Source: Aquibacillus albus
GTDB taxonomy: Bacteria > Bacillota > Bacilli > Bacillales > Amphibacillaceae
Reading direction: 5' to 3'
Length of the DNA stretch: 64,000 nucleotides
Assembly (NCBI RefSeq): GCF_016908325.1
Contig: NZ_JAFBDR010000019.1
Coordinates: forward strand, 19,601-83,600
Part shown: positions 33,779-42,074 of the stretch, one piece after another
How positions within the stretch are numbered: the first letter of the stretch is position 1
Layout of the letters: each line of letters starts with the position of its first letter
The notes under the pieces: model-generated
The model's input: the letters and a program-made list of their open reading frames with translations, nothing else
The model's database searches: none
Told to the model about the DNA's origin: nothing
Program-made: the position numbers and the translations under genes

Positions 33779-35728
33779 TCAACCGTGCATGTACGCTTCT
33801 GCCTTATCCCAAGGTACGGTATAGCCTTTTCCTTTAGCACAGAAGATTGATGAGGAGCTGTATTCGGGATCAGCATCTTTATTGTATCCAATCCGCTCGA
33901 TAACTTCCTCTTGATTGTGACACGGGAAGTAGCCAGCAAATGTTAAATGAATGGATCCTTTTCCTTGAGTAAACGATGCCAGATCAACACTATATTGCTT
34001 AAAGGTAGCTACTGGTGCTGTACCAGTTATTGTTGCTTTTTCACCTTCTGTATTCGGTGTTTCAAATGTTCCGTTCGCTTGTTGGATATCTGAAATGACT
34101 CTGCCCATCAATTCTATTTCAACCCTAATTTTGAATTGATAATAAGGCTCTAGCAAGAGATTATTTGCTTTTTCTAGTCCTTGTCTCAATGCACGAAACG
34201 CAGCTTCCCTAAAATCGCCTCCCGACGTATGCTTTTCATGTGCTCTACCCGTTAATAACGTAATTTTCACGTCCGTAACAGCAGATCCTGTTAGTAAACC
34301 ATGATGCTCTCGTTCAAACAGATGATGCCTAATCAAGTTTTGATTCCCGACAGACAGGTCATCGGCATGACAGGCATTCTCAAAAGAGATACCACTGTTT
34401 CGTTCAGCAGGCTCTATCTTCAAATGGACTTCCGCATAGTGCTTTAATGGTTCGAAGTGTCCATAGCCAACCACTGGCGCTTCGATCGTTTCTTTATATA
34501 CAATTTCTGGATCTGCAAAAGACACCGATAAATCAAACCGTTCTTTCACATACTGCTCTAACACTTCTAATTGAACGGTTCCCATTACATGGATATGTAT
34601 GTCCTGCAACCTTTCATCCCAATGAACATGTAACGAAGGGTCTTCAGCATCTAATATTTGAAACAGCCTTAATGCTTCTTTCACAGGTAAAGATGGGTCT
34701 ACAATCACTTTAGACTTTAACGTTGGAATCATTTCAAATGCTGCTTTTTCCTTTAATGCTCCAAGCCCATCACCAACTTGTGCATCCGTTAATCCAGTAA
34801 CAGCAAATAATTCTCCTGCATGGACAGTCTCCACTTGTTCGTATTTTTCCCCGTGGTACATTCGAAGCTGTGTAACTTTTTCCTCCATTTGTTGATTAAA
34901 AGCCCCGTAAGCCAAGGGTTCACGAACACTTAATGTTCCAGCCAACGCTTTTATAAAGGTAAGTCTCGTGCCATTTTCATCATGTCTAATTTTATAAACG
35001 CGTCCAGAAAAGGCCTCCTGATTATTATAATTGGTAAGCGTTAGGGAATCGAATACATGTAAAAATTCCACGACACCGATATCCTGAAGTGCCGACCCGT
35101 GCATAACAGGAAACACTTGATTGCGATTAATCTGATCGATGAGGTTGTTCAACCATATCTCTTGATCATATCCTTTCTCCATATACATTTCTAAAAGCTG
35201 CTCATCTCTTTCTGCTAAAAATTCTACCAAAGCTTCATCCATGTTTCCTTCTAGGTTCGCTCCTGTTATAGGAAAAGCATCCTCGGTCATATGCTTGCGA
35301 ATATCTGCTAAAACTTTTTCCATATTCGCACCAACGCGATCGATTTTATTGATAAAGAAAAAGGTTGGAATTCGATGCTTTTGAAGTAACTGCCAAACTG
35401 TTTCCGTATGCCCCTGGACACCTTCCACTGCACTAACAATGACGATAGCATAATCCATCACTTGAATCGCCCGTTCCATTTCCGGAGAAAAATCGACGTG
35501 ACCAGGTGTGTCAATAAGATGATAGGTTGATTGCTTATACGTAAACGTTGTTTGGTCCGCAAAAACAGTAATACCCCGTTGTTTTTCAATCGTATGACTA
35601 TCAAGGAATGCGTCCTTATGATCGACCCTTCCCCGCTTTTTGATTCGACTTGTATGGTAAAGCAGTTGTTCAGAAAAGGTTGTCTTCCCTGCATCAACGT
35701 GTGCCAATATTCCTATCGTTTTATGCAA
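33779..35728 (-). CDS. TetM/TetO-like translational GTPase
   Basis: About 649 aa, elongation factor G-type. GTPase motifs: G1 AHVDAGKTT (residues about 9-17), RGIT, G3 DTPGHVDF, G4 NKID. Domains II-V follow (VYKIRHDENGTRLTFIKALA, GTVQLEVLEQYVKERFDLS, LLEPYYQFKIRVEIELMGRV). It is in the ribosomal-protection-protein family, but such chromosomal paralogues are common in Bacillaceae and are not proof of tetracycline resistance. Start chosen as TTG 35728 with GAGGTG six bases before; GTG 35737 is the alternative. Confidence 0.8.
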   Translation of the reverse strand: MHKTIGILAHVDAGKTTFSEQLLYHTSRIKKRGRVDHKDAFLDSHTIEKQRGITVFADQTTFTYKQSTYHLIDTPGHVDFSPEMERAIQVMDYAIVIVSAVEGVQGHTETVWQLLQKHRIPTFFFINKIDRVGANMEKVLADIRKHMTEDAFPITGANLEGNMDEALVEFLAERDEQLLEMYMEKGYDQEIWLNNLIDQINRNQVFPVMHGSALQDIGVVEFLHVFDSLTLTNYNNQEAFSGRVYKIRHDENGTRLTFIKALAGTLSVREPLAYGAFNQQMEEKVTQLRMYHGEKYEQVETVHAGELFAVTGLTDAQVGDGLGALKEKAAFEMIPTLKSKVIVDPSLPVKEALRLFQILDAEDPSLHVHWDERLQDIHIHVMGTVQLEVLEQYVKERFDLSVSFADPEIVYKETIEAPVVGYGHFEPLKHYAEVHLKIEPAERNSGISFENACHADDLSVGNQNLIRHHLFEREHHGLLTGSAVTDVKITLLTGRAHEKHTSGGDFREAAFRALRQGLEKANNLLLEPYYQFKIRVEIELMGRVISDIQQANGTFETPNTEGEKATITGTAPVATFKQYSVDLASFTQGKGSIHLTFAGYFPCHNQEEVIERIGYNKDADPEYSSSSIFCAKGKGYTVPWDKAEAYMHG

Positions 35729-35737
35729 ATTCCCCAC

Positions 35738-36065
35738 CTCTAATACTCATCGATTTCCATTACTTCTATTCGTTCGAAGTTTTGAATTTTTACTTTCTAC
35801 TAGTATAGCAAAGGTTTCATCTTATTTGGGTAGTTCACCTTCTCATGTAAAAGTAATGTTTATTTTTTCACGTTAGGAAAGTTTAAAATTTTAGCGCTGA
35901 AGTTAATCGACGTAGTAAAAATTTTTAGGAACTAAGTATAAGCGCAACTAGGCGATCGCCTGCGCCTAAAGGCTTGGCGCTAGCCAAATTTTCTTTAATT
36001 CCCTCTATTTGAAAGCGTTCTTTTCCTGTAAAATAAAAATAACCGAAACGTTGAGGGGGATGTAC
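35738..36065. other. intergenic region with GC-rich palindromic sequence
   Basis: No gene. Around 35942-35985 lies a GC-rich block with the perfect palindrome AGGCGATCGCCT (35950-35961) followed by GCGCC and GGCTTGGCGCTAGCC, unlike the AT-rich flanks; probably a dispersed repeat. A promoter for the rightward MFS gene should lie after it. Confidence 0.5.
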
Positions 36066-37325
36066 ATGAAGGGGTTTACGAAACAAGAAAACAGCTGGAT
36101 GTTTTATGACTGGGCAAATTCTGCCTATTCCATTATTATTACAACCGCTATATTTCCAATTTTTTATAAGGCAGCAGCAACGAATGCTGGTGTCAGTGCT
36201 GCAAACTCTACCGCTTACTTAGGATATACCATTTCTATTTTCACCTTTATCTTAGCTATGCTTAGTCCAATCTTAGGGACAGTTGCAGATTACCAAGGAA
36301 TGAAAAAGCGTTTTTTTACTTTCTTTTTCGGGTTAGGTGTCCTATCAACAGCGTTCCTCGCTTTTGTTCCAAGTGAACAATGGTTATTGCTCCTCATTTG
36401 TTATACGATCGCATCGATTGGCTCAACTGGAGCAAACGTCTTCTATGATGCCTTTCTTGTAGATGTAACAACAGAAAAGCGGATGGATCGTATTTCGGCT
36501 AGAGGATTTGGATTAGGGTATATCGGTAGTACAATCCCCTTTATTATTAGTATCGCAATTATCATGTTAGCTCAAACAGAGACAATACCTCTATCCAGTA
36601 CGAACGCTAGCCGAATTGCATTCATTATTACCGCTATTTGGTGGGGAATATTTGCGATTCCGATGTTAAAGCATGTCCATCAAAAGCATTATATTAATCG
36701 AGAACCAAAGCTTGTACTTAATAGCTTTAAACGGTTAGCTAATACATTTAAAGAAATTAAAAAATATCGTGCAGTTTTCTTATTCCTTCTCGCCTACTTT
36801 TTTTACATTGATGGTGTTGGTACAGTTATTTCCATGTCAACAGCATATGGGACGGACTTAGGAATAAGCGCTACCAATTTACTAGTTGTTCTATTTGTCA
36901 CTCAAGTAGTCGCTGCCCCGTTTGCTATTTTATATGGTCGGCTTTCCGAGCGATTCACAGGTAAAAAGATGCTTTATGTCGGTATCTGTGTGTATATCAT
37001 TGTTTGTATCTATGCGTTTTTCTTAGAGACTGTGTTAGATTTTTGGATACTAGCCATGCTCGTCGCTACCTCTCAAGGAGGTATTCAAGCATTAAGTAGG
37101 TCCTATTTTGCTAAGCTAATACCAAAGAATCACGCAAATGAGTTTTTCGGTTTCTATAATATATTCGGAAAGTTCGCATCCATCATGGGACCCGTTCTAT
37201 TAGGAGCAACCGCACAAGTAACTGGGAAATCGAACATGGGTGTATTTAGTCTAGTCATTCTATTCATTATTGGTTTTATTATTCTTGCTTATGTACCAGA
37301 GCCAAAATCAGAATCAGCTGCATAA
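36066..37325 (+). CDS. MFS transporter, UMF1/YxiO-like family
   Basis: About 419 aa with about twelve membrane helices. The N-terminal signature WMFYDWANSAYSIIITTAIF, PIFYKAAATNAG and GTVADYQGMKKRFFTFFFGL, then VFYDAFLVDVTT and GFGLGYIGSTIPF, fit the vacuole-effluxer/Atg22-like UMF1 group including Bacillus YxiO. The substrate is unknown. The start ATG 36066 follows GAGGGGGATGTAC. Single gene with terminator. Confidence 0.82.
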   Translation: MKGFTKQENSWMFYDWANSAYSIIITTAIFPIFYKAAATNAGVSAANSTAYLGYTISIFTFILAMLSPILGTVADYQGMKKRFFTFFFGLGVLSTAFLAFVPSEQWLLLLICYTIASIGSTGANVFYDAFLVDVTTEKRMDRISARGFGLGYIGSTIPFIISIAIIMLAQTETIPLSSTNASRIAFIITAIWWGIFAIPMLKHVHQKHYINREPKLVLNSFKRLANTFKEIKKYRAVFLFLLAYFFYIDGVGTVISMSTAYGTDLGISATNLLVVLFVTQVVAAPFAILYGRLSERFTGKKMLYVGICVYIIVCIYAFFLETVLDFWILAMLVATSQGGIQALSRSYFAKLIPKNHANEFFGFYNIFGKFASIMGPVLLGATAQVTGKSNMGVFSLVILFIIGFIILAYVPEPKSESAA

Positions 37326-37368
37326 ACGTTATAAAGATTTCCATGGATAAATTGCTTATTTAAATTGG

Positions 37369-37410
37369 AAAACAGCCAAAAAGGACCTAACCCTTCATGG
37401 CTGTTTTTTA
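37369..37410 (+). terminator. terminator of the MFS gene
   Basis: AAAACAGCCA ... TGGCTGTTTT followed by TTTATTT. Confidence 0.8.
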
Positions 37411-37557
37411 TTTAAAAACTAAAGCATGTTAACCGAGCAAAACTCGAGCTTTGGCTTATTTCTCCAGGGTATTTTGCAACACCAACAAAGCTTTAAAGCA
37501 TTGTTGTGTGATTTGTTAATTCTATTATGTTTTAGGAGCGTATCGGAACTAGATTCT

Positions 37558-38010
37558 TCATCCGTTCTCAGTTTTTGTCATAAAAATCAATTCTTTCAAC
37601 GCATCTTTATTTACTAAAAGATCTTCCAGTGTATAGGAATCAAGTACTTTGAAGTAAGCCTCTAGCGCCTCATTGAGTACTCCTTTTAATCGACAAGCCG
37701 GACTAATTTTGCACGTATTTCTCGTTTCATCAAAACATTCCACCAGGTGAATGGGACTTTCTGTATGCCTTACAATCGAGCCTACATTAATAGTAGTTGG
37801 ATTTTGGCTGAGCTTGATACCACCATTCCTACCTCTTATCGTCTCAATAAACCCTAACTTGCCTAATTCATAAACGACCTTACTTAAATGGTTATTCGAT
37901 ATATTATAAAAATTTGCTATTTCTTTAATGTTCGATTGTTTTCCTTCAGGTTGGGTTCCTAAATAAATTAGAACGCGTAACGTATAATCCGTAAAGGAAG
38001 TTAACTGCAT
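37558..38010 (-). CDS. nsrR: NsrR, Rrf2-family nitric-oxide-sensing repressor
   Basis: 150 aa from ATG 38010 (AAAGGTGATTTAT upstream). Rrf2 winged helix MQLTSFTDYTLRVLIYLGTQ, NISNNHLSKVVYELGKLGFI, ETIRGRNGGIKLS. Cysteines fall at residues 92, 100 and 106 and Asp at 8, the same positions as the [4Fe-4S] ligands of Bacillus subtilis NsrR. The cluster reacts with NO, relieving repression. It is divergent from hmp with NsrR-like operators in between, so it very likely controls that gene and perhaps itself. Confidence 0.92.
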   Translation of the reverse strand: MQLTSFTDYTLRVLIYLGTQPEGKQSNIKEIANFYNISNNHLSKVVYELGKLGFIETIRGRNGGIKLSQNPTTINVGSIVRHTESPIHLVECFDETRNTCKISPACRLKGVLNEALEAYFKVLDSYTLEDLLVNKDALKELIFMTKTENG

Positions 38011-38100
38011 ATAAATCACCTTTATTCTATCTTTAATTTCTATTCACTATATCATTATACACGATACAAACCATTAAGTTTAAATGTGAACATTTTCTTA

Positions 38101-38123
38101 AAGATGTATTTAAAATATTGCTT
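38101..38123. promoter_or_regulatory. NsrR-like operator, distal
   Basis: Begins AAGATGTATTTAAAAT and ends ATTGCTT; the left arm matches the NsrR motif AAGATGYATTT-N-AAATRCATCTT fully and the right arm partly. It overlaps a possible -35 (TTGCTT) of hmp. Confidence 0.7.
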
Positions 38124-38149
38124 TTGTACACTGAATCCCCTTACAATAA

Positions 38150-38172
38150 AAGATGTATTTAAAATGTATCTT
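38150..38172. promoter_or_regulatory. NsrR-like operator, proximal to hmp
   Basis: AAGATGTATTT-A-AAATGTATCTT is a very good match to the NsrR consensus, with two mismatches between arms. It lies just after a TACAAT -10 (38142-38147; TTGCTT-18-TACAAT) and 26 bp before the hmp start, so a bound repressor would cover the transcription start. Confidence 0.85.
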
Positions 38173-38198
38173 TTATAACTCCAAGGAGGGTTTCTGGA

Positions 38199-39431
38199 AT
38201 GACAGTAACTACACGTTTAGATGAAAAAACAATTGAAATTGTAAAATCAACAGCTCCTGTATTAGAAAAACATGGGGAAGCAATTACGAAACGTTTTTAT
38301 CCATTGATGTTTGAAAATCACCCTGAACTGTTACATGTATTTAATCACGCCAACCAACAGCAAGGAAAACAGCAAAAGGCTTTAGCTAATACGGTTTACG
38401 CAGCAGCAAAATATATTGATCATTTAGAAGCAATCGTCCCCGTCGTTAAACAAATCGCCCATAAACACCGAAGCTTGCAAGTTAAACCTGAACAATATCC
38501 AATTGTAGGAGAGCATCTTTTATTAGCCATTAAGGATGTATTAGGTGATGCTGCAACTGATGAGATTCTTGAGGCTTGGGGTAAAGCATATGGTGTGATA
38601 GCTGATGTATTTATTCAGGTGGAAAAAGAAATGTATGAAGAAGCAGCAGAGAAAAAAGGCGGGTGGGACGGATTTCGTGACTTCGTTGTAGCTAAAAAGG
38701 TAAAAGAGAGTGACGCAATCACTTCTTTCTACTTAAAACCAAAAGATGGTAAAGCCATTTCCGAATACCTACCAGGACAATATGTCAGCATTCGTTGTTA
38801 TATTGAAGGAGAAACCTACACACATATTCGACAGTACAGTTTGTCAGATGCACCAGGAAAAGATTATTACCGAATAAGTGTGAAGCGCGAAGCAGATAGT
38901 GATATCAAACCTGATGGAATTGTTTCCAACTATTTGCATGATCAAATTAGCGAAGGGGATGTTGTTGAATTAACTGCACCAGCTGGTGATTTTGTATTAA
39001 ATATGGACTCCTTTGAACCGGTTGTCCTAATTAGTGGTGGCGTTGGGCAAACGCCAATGCTTAGCATGTTAAATACAATCGTAGAACAACAACCTAGTCG
39101 AGAAGTTACGTTTATTCATGCTGCAATAAATGGAGACTTCCATGCAATGGACAACGAAGTAACTGAACTAGCGAACAATAATGAAAATGTGAATTATTTT
39201 CTTTGCTATGAAAACCCAACAGATTATGACCGTGAACAAAACCGCTTTGATAAGGAGGGATATGTAGAATTAGAATGGTTACAACAAATTTTACCTGACA
39301 ACCAAGCAGATTTTTATTTTTGTGGCCCGGTACCATTTATGAAAGTGATTAAACATGGCTTAAAAGCCTGGAACGTTCCAGAAGAAAAAATCCACTTTGA
39401 ATTCTTTGGTCCAGCTGATCAATTAGATTAA
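38199..39431 (+). CDS. hmp: flavohemoglobin (nitric oxide dioxygenase)
   Basis: 410 aa, three domains. The globin domain (residues about 1-140) contains FNHANQQQGKQQKALANTVY, KHRSLQVKPEQYPIVGEHLL (proximal His in the KHRSL helix). The FAD domain has YLPGQYVSIRCYIEGE and IRQYSLSDAPGKDYYRISVK. The NAD domain has VLISGGVGQTPMLSMLNTI and FYFCGPVPFMKVIKHGLKAW. It oxidises NO to nitrate in the cytosol using NAD(P)H and O2. AAGGAGGG ribosome binding site. Controlled by NsrR from the divergent gene. Confidence 0.95.
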   Translation: MTVTTRLDEKTIEIVKSTAPVLEKHGEAITKRFYPLMFENHPELLHVFNHANQQQGKQQKALANTVYAAAKYIDHLEAIVPVVKQIAHKHRSLQVKPEQYPIVGEHLLLAIKDVLGDAATDEILEAWGKAYGVIADVFIQVEKEMYEEAAEKKGGWDGFRDFVVAKKVKESDAITSFYLKPKDGKAISEYLPGQYVSIRCYIEGETYTHIRQYSLSDAPGKDYYRISVKREADSDIKPDGIVSNYLHDQISEGDVVELTAPAGDFVLNMDSFEPVVLISGGVGQTPMLSMLNTIVEQQPSREVTFIHAAINGDFHAMDNEVTELANNNENVNYFLCYENPTDYDREQNRFDKEGYVELEWLQQILPDNQADFYFCGPVPFMKVIKHGLKAWNVPEEKIHFEFFGPADQLD

Positions 39432-39465
39432 ATAAACCACCAATAGTGTCCGCGACACACGGACA

Positions 39466-39503
39466 AATGTCCACAAGCGGGGTCAGACCCCTTTGTGGAC
39501 ATT
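39466..39503. terminator. hairpin between hmp and the kinase gene with GGGGTCAGACCCC core
   Basis: AATGTCCACAA-gc-GGGGTCAGACCCC-t-TTGTGGACATT: an outer 11-bp stem around the dispersed GGGGTCAGACCCC palindrome. It lies where hmp and the leftward kinase gene converge. There is no clear T-run, so termination is inferred. Confidence 0.55.
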
Positions 39504-40449
39504 ATGATAATTGGTTTGCACATTGAACTAGATTTGAAATTGTTTCATTTAGTTGTTCACGTAATCTTTCTTTCGGCCAATTACTGTTTCCGTTGTTTAG
39601 GTCTTGTTGAATAAGTAGAAGCATCCAAAGGCTAAATACAGTAGAAAACAAATAATATTCCTGTTTGAAGGAATGATGGGAAAAACTGAGTCCGTAAAAC
39701 GCCATTTGATCTAAATAGCAGCCTAGCACATGTTCTCTTAAGATAGGTGTAACTTCCTTTGGAAACATTGGATGAGACATATCCATTAAATGATACAAAT
39801 CCCAAAATGGTACGTTTAGATGTGCGTGCTCCCAATCTAAAACGACCACCTGCTGATCAGTAACAGCATAATTTCCTAAGTGCAGGTCCCCATGCGAAAA
39901 AACTTTAACATTTGAGAAGGGATTTTCTTCCAAAAGTAAAAAAATTATATCCATGTATCTTTTTGGAATCGAATGCTCAGAAGCTATTCGTAATATCTCC
40001 TGTTTGTTTGCAAAAACATCAGCAGTAATATCTTCTATATATGGCTTCGGGCCATGTAAATCTTCATGCTTCAAGTTATCTGTAGGAACGGTATGCCACT
40101 TGGCCATACATTTTATTACTTCAAGAACTACCTTTTCATTAAATACATGATTAAGCGAGCCCAAATCTTCAAAAATCATCCAATGATTATCCGGGTCTGT
40201 ACTTGACGATTTTGCAATCATTTTCGGATAAAACGGAGGTAACGAAGGTAAAACATATTCATAAATCCACTGCTCTTTACCTAGTTGGCTATCATTCGTC
40301 AAAGGTTTGAAAATATAACTTTCTGAGGCAGACAAATAAAACCGCTCTACATTTTTGCCGTTCATACCTTGGTAAAGGATTTCTCTATCCTGCACATATT
40401 TTCCATTCAGCTTCCCATTCGATAAAACCATCTTTTCGAGCATCTTCAT
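39502..40449 (-). CDS. aminoglycoside phosphotransferase/choline kinase-family protein
   Basis: 315 aa. The kinase-fold motifs are KVFSHGDLHLGNYAVTDQQ (Brenner HGDxxxxN) and VVVLDWEHAHLNVPFWDLYH (metal-binding Asp). It is in the APH superfamily, which includes choline/ethanolamine, spore-coat CotS-like and antibiotic kinases. Substrate cannot be told from sequence. Start ATG 40449 behind GGTAGAGGTAAAC. Single gene. Confidence 0.72.
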   Translation of the reverse strand: MKMLEKMVLSNGKLNGKYVQDREILYQGMNGKNVERFYLSASESYIFKPLTNDSQLGKEQWIYEYVLPSLPPFYPKMIAKSSSTDPDNHWMIFEDLGSLNHVFNEKVVLEVIKCMAKWHTVPTDNLKHEDLHGPKPYIEDITADVFANKQEILRIASEHSIPKRYMDIIFLLLEENPFSNVKVFSHGDLHLGNYAVTDQQVVVLDWEHAHLNVPFWDLYHLMDMSHPMFPKEVTPILREHVLGCYLDQMAFYGLSFSHHSFKQEYYLFSTVFSLWMLLLIQQDLNNGNSNWPKERLREQLNETISNLVQCANQLS

Positions 40450-40569
40450 GTTTACCTCTACCTTTACTATTATTATGAATGTTTACCTATATATGGTATT
40501 CTCGCTAAATCCGTTAAATTCCTCCTATGACCATTGTTTCATATGGAACACAGATGGGATTTATCCAGT

Positions 40570-40606
40570 AAAAAAACATTCCGATTCTCAATTGACCGGA
40601 ATGTTT
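40570..40606 (-). terminator. terminator of the uxaE-uxaC operon
   Basis: AAACATTCC-gattctcaattgacc-GGAATGTTT with an A-run on the left, so T-run for the leftward transcript, 17 bp after the uxaC stop. Confidence 0.85.
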
Positions 40607-40622
40607 CTCTATTATTCTCTAA

Positions 40623-42029
40623 CTATGAAAAATTAAAGTATTGCTCAGCATTGTAATAAGATATTCCTTGAACAATGTTTCCTAGTAATTCCATATCATT
40701 TGGAATCTCTCCGCTTTCAACCCAGCTACCAATTAATGAACATACGAGTCTTCTAAAGTATTCATGTCTTGGATAAGATAGCAGACTACGTGAATCTGTT
40801 AACATTCCTATAAATTGACTGAATACACCAATATTAGCTAGTGTCGTCATTTGATCCAGCATACCAGGTTTACTATCATTAAACCACCAAGCGGTTCCAA
40901 ACTGCATTTTTCCTGGGACTCCACCACCTTGAAAGCTACCTGTTATTGTTGCAAGCGTACTGTTGTCAGTAGGGTTTAAAGAATAAAGAATTGTTTTGGG
41001 CAGTGCATTTTCCTTATCCATCGAATCTAATAACCTTACAAGTGGCTTTCCAACTAATTCATCATTCATCGAATCAAATCCAGTATCAGGACCTAACTCG
41101 TTAAACATTCTCGTGTTATTGTTTCGGTGAGCATTAATATGAAATTGCATCGCCCAATCATGCTTTGCGTACTGTTTACCTAAAAACGTTAACGTATAAG
41201 ATTTAAACTTTCGCTCATCATCAAGTGAAACTTTATTCCCCTCAAGCGCTTGTTGGAAAGATGAAACTACTTCTTCCTTAGTTGCTTCTGCATACATCAT
41301 CGAGTCAATTGCATGGTCCGATACTTTTCCACCAATTGAATTAAAAAATTCAACTCTAGCTTCAAGTGCACTTAAAAAGTCATCATAAGATGAAATGCTC
41401 ATATCAGCTGCTTGCTCTAATTTTTTCACCCAGTCCTGAAAACCATCTCTATTTATTTCAAGACCTTTATCCGGGCGAAAACTAGGAAGCATTTTACAAT
41501 CAAATTCTGGAGCTTCTTCCTTCAGCTTAATATGATATTCTAAACTATCGACCGGATCATCTGTGGTACAAACTACCTTTACCTTTGATTTTTCAATAAA
41601 ATCACGTGCACGAAATTCTCCGCTTGTTAATTTGGCATTGACCTTTTCCCAAATTTCAGGTGCGCTTTTCTCATTAAGTACATCATAAACATCGAAAAAT
41701 CGTTGCAGCTCCAAGTGCGTCCAGTTGTACAATGGATTTCCGATTAACATTGGAACCGTTTTCGCCCAAGCCATAAACTTATCATAATCACTAGCATTTC
41801 CAGTAATGTATTCTTCATCAATTCCATTTGCCCGCATCGCACGCCACTTATAGTGATCACCATATAGCCAGATTTCCGTTATGTTGTTGAATTGTTTGTT
41901 TTCGTAAATTTCTTGAGGAACTAAGTGACAATGATAGTCGATGATTGGAAGATCCTTTGCATATTCAAAGTACAATTTTTTACCAATCTCGTTATCTAGT
42001 AAAAAATTTTCATCCATAAATTGTTTCAT
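40623..42029 (-). CDS. uxaC: glucuronate/galacturonate isomerase (uronate isomerase)
   Basis: About 468 aa, full length for UxaC. Amidohydrolase-fold motifs: PIIDYHCHLVPQEIYENKQF near the N-terminus (metal His-x-His), GNPLYNWTHLELQRFFDV, CTTDDPVDSLEYH, AMQFHINAHRNNNTRMFNEL, and SLNPTDNSTLATITGSFQGG. It converts D-glucuronate to D-fructuronate and D-galacturonate to D-tagaturonate. Start ATG 42029 with GTAGGGGTAGA; an ATG at 42047 has no ribosome binding site. It lies 45 bp after uxaE in the same operon. Confidence 0.93.
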   Translation of the reverse strand: MKQFMDENFLLDNEIGKKLYFEYAKDLPIIDYHCHLVPQEIYENKQFNNITEIWLYGDHYKWRAMRANGIDEEYITGNASDYDKFMAWAKTVPMLIGNPLYNWTHLELQRFFDVYDVLNEKSAPEIWEKVNAKLTSGEFRARDFIEKSKVKVVCTTDDPVDSLEYHIKLKEEAPEFDCKMLPSFRPDKGLEINRDGFQDWVKKLEQAADMSISSYDDFLSALEARVEFFNSIGGKVSDHAIDSMMYAEATKEEVVSSFQQALEGNKVSLDDERKFKSYTLTFLGKQYAKHDWAMQFHINAHRNNNTRMFNELGPDTGFDSMNDELVGKPLVRLLDSMDKENALPKTILYSLNPTDNSTLATITGSFQGGGVPGKMQFGTAWWFNDSKPGMLDQMTTLANIGVFSQFIGMLTDSRSLLSYPRHEYFRRLVCSLIGSWVESGEIPNDMELLGNIVQGISYYNAEQYFNFS

Positions 42030-42074
42030 TCTACCCCTACTTTCCATTTATTTTCCATTAAGTTTCAAAAGCTT

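Noticed and set aside
33779..35728. Tetracycline resistance gene tet(M)
   Set aside because: Similarity to ribosomal protection proteins is real, but it is not a close tet(M) sequence by eye and there is no mobile context; kept as a TetM-like GTPase.
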